A stretch of DNA of 18,215 nt. Source: a bacterium UBP3_UBA6266 (lineage in GTDB: Bacteria > Auribacterota > UBA6266). The notes below the pieces were generated by a model, which was not told the origin of the DNA, made no database searches, and was given only the letters and a program-made list of their open reading frames with translations. The position numbers were made by a program, and so were the translations under genes. Of this stretch, positions 14,508 through 18,215 are shown piece by piece. Location of the stretch: positions 1 through 18,215 of the forward strand of contig DJVC01000132.1 in NCBI GenBank assembly GCA_002440765.1, written 5' to 3'. Numbering within the stretch: position 1 is the stretch's first letter; each line of letters begins with the position of its first letter.

Positions 14508-15398
14508 TTATTCCTGCTTAATAAGAGATCCCCTGTCGAAATTGCCTCCGCTGATAGTGTTAGCTTTTGAAAATTTATCTTCTACGGCAAAAACCTGGAC
14601 TTTACCCGTTTTCTGTGTTTCGCTTCCCAGTGTAATTCCCGTGTCAGGATCAATTAATTCTTCTCCAACGGAAAATACGGAAAATTCATCGCCCACCATT
14701 ACTCCTGATTCCAGCCCGCAGTTCAAATACACGACATTATCCTTGACAGTAACTACTTTGCCCTGCCAGGGAACATTTCTCAGTTCGGCGCAGATCCAGG
14801 CTATAGCTTGATCGATTGCGGCCTGGGTAGCTTTGCCCAGGGGGGCTTTTTGAAAGTTTGATGTGCCGATTCCCCAGTCGGAGCGGCCGTAACCGATACT
14901 CATTCCGGAAGATTTCGCTTTTGCCTCACATCTCTTGGATGCAATCACCTGTCCCGTAGTTACGTCATACAACCTGATGTTAACGGCAACATGCGCATAT
15001 GAGCCTGAACCACCCAGAGAAAAACCTTTAACATTAAATCCCACGCCTCCGCCGGATGTCCTTTCGGCGAATTCAGTAACGGCTCCGCTGACAAGTATCT
15101 GGGCATTCAACAACCTTCCGGTCTGGGGAGCTCCGGCGGAAGTTGTCCGGCCGCTTTGCGCAAAATCCTGCTCCTCAAGAACACCTCTTATATTCTGGCG
15201 TTCAACAACAATGAACTTATCTGAATTAGTTAAAGAAGTGGTGAGCATTTCGGCCATCCCGTGCCCTAAATTCCACTCAGCGTTAAAGCCTGCTTTATTT
15301 TCAAAATCTGAAACCGCTATGGTCTTTTTGATTTCAGCATGAGACAATCCATATAAAAAAACAAAACAAATACAGAAAAACACCGACATCCTTTTCAT
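14508..15398 (-). CDS. CsgG-family envelope protein with FlgT_C-like tail (copy A)
   Basis: The 296-aa protein has a signal peptide (about 1-21, ending LSHA) without a lipobox, unlike E. coli CsgG. Residues about 22-205 are a CsgG domain: TIAVSDFENKAG, a helix with GHGMAEMLTTSL, FIVVERQNI, the ILVSGAVTEF strand, and the RLYDVTTGQVIASKR segment. A FlgT_C-like beta domain follows (about 214-294, VVYLNCGLESGVMVGDEF). CsgG proteins form outer membrane secretion pores (curli, HfaB holdfast) or FlgO-like flagellar envelope parts; which applies is unknown. The start overlaps the stop of the upstream paralogue (ATGA), with GGAGGG upstream. It is the last gene of the operon. Confidence 0.88.
   Translation of the reverse strand: MKRMSVFFCICFVFLYGLSHAEIKKTIAVSDFENKAGFNAEWNLGHGMAEMLTTSLTNSDKFIVVERQNIRGVLEEQDFAQSGRTTSAGAPQTGRLLNAQILVSGAVTEFAERTSGGGVGFNVKGFSLGGSGSYAHVAVNIRLYDVTTGQVIASKRCEAKAKSSGMSIGYGRSDWGIGTSNFQKAPLGKATQAAIDQAIAWICAELRNVPWQGKVVTVKDNVVYLNCGLESGVMVGDEFSVFSVGEELIDPDTGITLGSETQKTGKVQVFAVEDKFSKANTISGGNFDRGSLIKQE
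15079..15107. repeat. 29-bp exact repeat shared with the neighbouring CsgG paralogue
   Basis: Identical to 16032-16060. Both encode the same CsgG strand (NAQILVSGAVT), though the surrounding sequences have drifted apart. It fits a tandem gene duplication with local constraint or gene conversion. Confidence 0.9.
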
Positions 15399-16468
15399 AA
15401 TTTCTTTTTCCCTCCAATAATTGAACTGTCCTGCTCTGTTTCGACAGGCTGTACAGGAACCTCTATATATTTAATTATATCTCCTCTTGAGAAATTTCCT
15501 CCGGATACGGTTTCCGCAAGCGAAAATTTATCTTGAACTTCAACAACTCTGACCCTGCCCGATCTTTCTTTCTCAAAACCGAGAGATATTCCCGAATCAG
15601 GATCTACCAATTCATCCCCTTTGCGGAAAATTTCGAATTCATCTCCGATCTTTACGTTTGAATCGATACCGCAATTCAGATAAACTTTGTCTTTCTTTAC
15701 GGTAACAATACTTCCTCTCCACTGGACTTTCTGCATCTCCATGCATATAAAATATACTGCTTCATTTATTGCTTCCTGAGTGACTTTCCCCAGAGGGGAA
15801 GCTTTGAAATTATCAAAGTCCACGGCCCAGTCACTTTCTGAATATCCCACGCTCAGTCCGGAAACATTACCTTTGCCTTCAACCCTCTGCGAAGCGATAA
15901 CCTGACCTGTTGTAGTATCATACATCCTCAGATTAATAGCAACATAGGCAGTTGCTCCTCTGAGCCCGAGGGAAAAACCTTTATACTCAAACATACTGCC
16001 CGAATCATATATGCGCTGGGAAAATTCGGTGACGGCTCCGCTGACAAGTATCTGGGCATTTAAAAGCTTTCCTATTTTAGGGGCCCCGGCATTAACGGTT
16101 CTTCCGCTTAATGAAAAATCCTGCTCTTCGAGAATCTGGCCTATATTCCGGCGTTCAACAATGATAAACCTGTCTGTTTCCAAAAGAGCGGTCGTAAGCA
16201 TTTCCGCCATGCCGTCGCCCAAATTCCACTGGGCATTGGCACCTGCTTTGTTTTCAAAATCCGCGACTGCTACGGTTTTTTTAGGACCTGTAACCGGCGG
16301 GAGGTGGAATTCCCGAACTTTTTCCTGTTTTTTCTTTACGGGTTTTTCTCTCACGGACCTGTTTTCCTGTATCCGCCTGCGGGCAGCAAAAACAAAGTCA
16401 CCCGACAAAAAGAAAGAAACCGTTAAAAATATTATTAAGGGAAAAACCGCCTTTCTAAAAATGACCAT
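15395..16468 (-). CDS. CsgG-family envelope protein with FlgT_C-like tail (copy B)
   Basis: The 357-aa protein is a clear paralogue of copy A, with the same order: signal peptide (about 1-28), CsgG domain (about 62-245, TVAVADFENKAG to EAINEAVYFICMEM), FlgT_C-like tail (about 253-333, VYLNCGIDSNVKIGDEF). It differs by a basic, Lys/Arg-rich linker after the signal peptide (30-55) and a 25-residue extension at the C-terminus (VPVQPVETEQ onward, ending KKKL). The linker could bind peptidoglycan or nucleic acid-like polymers, but that is a guess. ATG 16468 lies 2 nt after the FlgT-like gene stop and the gene overlaps copy A by 4 bp, so the three are translated in series. Two copies may form a mixed ring. 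Confidence 0.88.
   Translation of the reverse strand: MVIFRKAVFPLIIFLTVSFFLSGDFVFAARRRIQENRSVREKPVKKKQEKVREFHLPPVTGPKKTVAVADFENKAGANAQWNLGDGMAEMLTTALLETDRFIIVERRNIGQILEEQDFSLSGRTVNAGAPKIGKLLNAQILVSGAVTEFSQRIYDSGSMFEYKGFSLGLRGATAYVAINLRMYDTTTGQVIASQRVEGKGNVSGLSVGYSESDWAVDFDNFKASPLGKVTQEAINEAVYFICMEMQKVQWRGSIVTVKKDKVYLNCGIDSNVKIGDEFEIFRKGDELVDPDSGISLGFEKERSGRVRVVEVQDKFSLAETVSGGNFSRGDIIKYIEVPVQPVETEQDSSIIGGKKKL
16032..16060. repeat. 29-bp exact repeat shared with the neighbouring CsgG paralogue
   Basis: Second copy of the segment at 15079-15107, in the same reading frame and same place of the CsgG domain. Confidence 0.9.
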
Positions 16469-16470
16469 GC

Positions 16471-17607
16471 CTAATTTCCCATAAATTCTATATCAATCCT
16501 GTTTTGCGTCCTGCCTTTCACTTCAATGTCGGTATCCGGAAGAGTGGTTATAATCTCCTCAAATCCTTTATATAATGAGCCGTCTATAGTGACATCTATA
16601 ACGACAACTCCTTTCGAAAAACTGCGTTCGTTAACGCTTTTAACTCCCCTGATTTCCTCAAGAGCTTTTTCAAAAGCAATCCTTTCGGATGAACCCGCAT
16701 TAAACCCTACTATCTGAATATCCGTCACATTATATACTTTTGATCTCCAGTTCTCAACGATCTGATCCATAATCTTCGACGCGAGCTCTACGCCGGATTT
16801 TTTCATGGATTCTCTCGCGGTCGGCACTCTTCCGCCGCCCCTGGACTGGGCCGATGTGCCGTCGCTGGCAATTACCTGGGCCGTATCCACATCTATTGCC
16901 TTTGCTGTCACCTGGGATTCATAAGCAAAAACAGAAACCCCGTACGGCTGACTCGAATCAATCAAATCGGCCGTTGCCTGCCCCACTATAACAACTTCCG
17001 CCCCAAATCTCCTTCCCAGAGAAGCGGCCTCAGCCGGATTTTCATAATATAAAGTCGCGTCCCTCATTTTTACGGCTTCCATCTGTGATTTATCTGTCAG
17101 TTTAAAACCGCCGGTCAGAAAACTTTTTTCCATGCCCGTCTGAACCGTCTCGCCCGGCTGGGTCATCCCGTCAATCATTTCGCTGAAGATAATCATAACA
17201 CGGGGTTTGTTAAGTTTCTCTTTAACTATGTTCAAAGCCTGAAGGTTTTTGCGTAAACGCCCCATGCTGACAACGGCCTTTACGGCAATTTGATATATAT
17301 CCCCGTCTCCGCCGTTGTCACTGATAATTTCGTAGTTCTTTACATACCCCTTCACTTCAGAATAAACCTGATCGTCAAGCAACTGGAAATTCTGCACCAT
17401 AGTCTCTGAATCGATCACACTTCCCACCGCCTGTTCCACCGCATTTCTTAACGCCCTGTTGAGAGCTTCATCCCTGGCCCGCAAAACACCATCGGCTCCC
17501 GAACCTCTTATCGCAGCCATACCTTTTGCGACAACCGTTTTTTCACCCTGGGCAACGCTCCAGGCCGATACCAGTATGAGAATAGATAAAATCAATATTC
17601 GTTTCAT
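16471..17607 (-). CDS. FlgT-like secreted protein (FlgT_N/LPP20-like plus CsgG/FlgO-like domain)
   Basis: From ATG 17607 the product has 378 aa with signal peptide MKRILILSILILVSAWSVAQ. This start is chosen over an upstream TTG (17631) because GGGGAG lies 7 nt before it and the signal peptide then begins the protein. Residues about 22-120 match the FlgT N-terminal/LPP20 fold (VAKGMAAIRGSG, ALNRALRNAVEQAVGSVID, VVSMGRL). Residues about 133-290 are CsgG/FlgO-like (KPRVMIIFSE, GAEVVIVGQA, DTAQVIAS). A further small domain (292-378, TDIQIVGF to IDIEFMG) resembles ferredoxin-like repeats of this group. In Vibrio, FlgT with FlgO/FlgP builds the outer membrane H-ring around the flagellum. No flagellar gene is seen here, so the machine it serves is unknown. 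Confidence 0.82.
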   Translation of the reverse strand: MKRILILSILILVSAWSVAQGEKTVVAKGMAAIRGSGADGVLRARDEALNRALRNAVEQAVGSVIDSETMVQNFQLLDDQVYSEVKGYVKNYEIISDNGGDGDIYQIAVKAVVSMGRLRKNLQALNIVKEKLNKPRVMIIFSEMIDGMTQPGETVQTGMEKSFLTGGFKLTDKSQMEAVKMRDATLYYENPAEAASLGRRFGAEVVIVGQATADLIDSSQPYGVSVFAYESQVTAKAIDVDTAQVIASDGTSAQSRGGGRVPTARESMKKSGVELASKIMDQIVENWRSKVYNVTDIQIVGFNAGSSERIAFEKALEEIRGVKSVNERSFSKGVVVIDVTIDGSLYKGFEEIITTLPDTDIEVKGRTQNRIDIEFMGN

Positions 17608-17614
17608 TCTAAAA

Positions 17615-17620
17615 CTCCCC
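17615..17620 (-). promoter_or_regulatory. Ribosome binding site that sets the FlgT-like start
   Basis: GGGGAG lies 7 nt upstream of ATG 17607 and, being downstream of the TTG at 17631, it cannot serve that codon. It therefore fixes the start. Confidence 0.75.
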
Positions 17621-17623
17621 GTG

Positions 17624-17749
17624 TTACTCAACCACTTCTCTTGTTTCCACGACTACCTGTTCTTTTACCACATACTTCTCAGTGCATCCCGACAAGACCA
17701 GAACAGCCAAACATAAAACAATAAGCATTGAAAAATTTGTTTTCTTCAT
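17624..17749 (-). CDS. Small lipoprotein, 41 aa
   Basis: Hand translation gives a 41-residue protein: MKKTNFSMLIVLCLAVLVLS followed by GCTEKY and a short Val/Glu-rich tail ending in Glu, then TAA. LSGC is a clear lipobox with Cys22 as the lipidated residue, leaving a mature peptide of only 20 residues. Shine-Dalgarno AGGGAG lies 5 nt before the ATG. It stands 16 nt ahead of the FlgT-like gene and 39 nt after the LPP20-like gene, well inside the operon. Its position recalls small outer membrane lipoproteins (FlgP neighbours, CsgG/CsgF partners), but sequence similarity to these cannot be seen. It may anchor or chaperone the FlgT/CsgG-like complex. Confidence 0.82.
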   Translation of the reverse strand: MKKTNFSMLIVLCLAVLVLSGCTEKYVVKEQVVVETREVVE

Positions 17750-17788
17750 ATTATCTCCCTATTCCAAATATTAGTTATAATCATATAA

Positions 17789-18215
17789 CTATCTGTAATT
17801 CCTCAAGGAATCCCATAAAGATTCCATTGGGAGAGACACTACTATCTCAACACTTCCGTCTTCAAGGTATGCGGGCTCACTCACCTCGGCCCCGGAAAGA
17901 AAAGCGCTTACTGAAGCATTAACCTCATCATTCTGAACCGCAAAATCTCTCACGGTTGTGTTTGCGCTTATTTTAACACCGTATACAAGTTCCGCAAGAT
18001 TCCTTTTTGCATCAACTTCAGCCGCTCTTACAGCATTAAGTTTTGCCACTGTCCCTGTTTCTCCTTCCCGCGGAACGCCATAACCTCTGGCCGAATAAGT
18101 TTCATAAGACCAGGATGGCCTCGACCGGGACCCGGACGGCAGTTGAGAAACGGGTTCTTTCTCAGTATATCTCTCCGGCGGCACACCAAAACCCGTAGCT
18201 TTGATAACTCTTACA
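17789..18215 (-). CDS. LPP20/FlgP-like envelope protein, N-terminus cut by window edge
   Basis: The frame is open from the TAG at 17789 to the window end, so the true start lies beyond 18215. The visible 141 residues begin VRVIKATGFGVPPE, then a Ser/Pro/Arg-rich linker, then a second related element ARGYGVPRE, and an LPP20-like domain: AVRAAEVDAKRNLAELVYGV, TTVRDFAVQND, and a C-terminal LEDGSVEIVVSLPMESLW. The pattern is typical of LPP20/FlgP-type proteins and matches the C-terminal module of the FecR-domain protein at 12422-13738. A GTG at 18184 could be taken as a start but has no ribosome site and would remove the conserved ATGFG element. Probably the first visible gene of the envelope operon. 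Confidence 0.8.
   Translation of the reverse strand, partial: VRVIKATGFGVPPERYTEKEPVSQLPSGSRSRPSWSYETYSARGYGVPREGETGTVAKLNAVRAAEVDAKRNLAELVYGVKISANTTVRDFAVQNDEVNASVSAFLSGAEVSEPAYLEDGSVEIVVSLPMESLWDSLRNYR

Noticed and set aside
16011..16484. Plus-strand open frame of 157 aa opposite CsgG copy B, with a similar frame opposite copy A (14935-15342)
   Set aside because: They resemble each other only because the two CsgG genes are paralogues; the coding signal is on the minus strand.

Overview
The window is an AT-rich, gene-dense stretch of a chromosome from what looks like a diderm (Gram-negative-type) bacterium. Diderm features are MlaE/MlaF-type lipid transport proteins, CsgG-family and FlgT/LPP20-like envelope proteins with signal peptides, a lipobox lipoprotein and O-antigen ligase (Wzy_C) proteins. 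The pilin-like proteins ([13 protein letters not shown], four Cys, a variant of the H-X9-DG C-terminal motif) resemble those of PVC and neighbouring candidate phyla such as Lentisphaerota or Omnitrophota. That placement is an inference and cannot be settled here.

Region 1 (1-3924, minus strand): a two-gene unit appears twice. In transcription order it reads prepilin-like protein (3300-3821), Wzy_C ligase with TPRs (1383-3200), second prepilin-like protein (708-1217), second ligase-like membrane protein (1-604, cut by the window edge). Each pilin gene has its own extended -10 promoter with the same spacing, an inverted repeat just upstream of the -35, and its own intrinsic terminator. This suggests two pilins, each possibly paired with its own glycan ligase or O-oligosaccharyltransferase.

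Region 2 (3925-12296, minus strand): one long signalling operon with gaps of 31 nt or less or overlaps. Order: CHASE2 adenylate cyclase, GAF-PP2C (RsbU/SpoIIE-type) phosphatase, RsbW-type kinase, STAS antagonist, MlaE permease, MlaF ATPase, membrane histidine kinase, NtrC-family response regulator. The regulator is split by a single in-frame TAA between receiver and AAA+ domain. Its AAA+ part has lost GAFTGA and several ATPase residues, while the receiver and the C-terminal HTH look intact. The operon joins a partner-switching module to a lipid transporter core that has no MlaD in view. The STAS protein sits between the two and could serve either.

Region 3 (12297-14505, plus strand): a 125-bp divergent intergenic region, then a secreted FecR-domain protein with two LPP20/FlgT_N-like repeats, then a DUF3307-like membrane protein.

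Region 4 (14508-18215, minus strand): an envelope operon resembling flgO/flgP/flgT parts. It holds an LPP20-like protein cut by the window edge, a 41-aa lipoprotein, a FlgT-like protein and two tandem CsgG-family proteins with FlgT_C-like tails. No flagellar structural genes are visible. No tRNA, rRNA, CRISPR array, transposase or integrase was seen.
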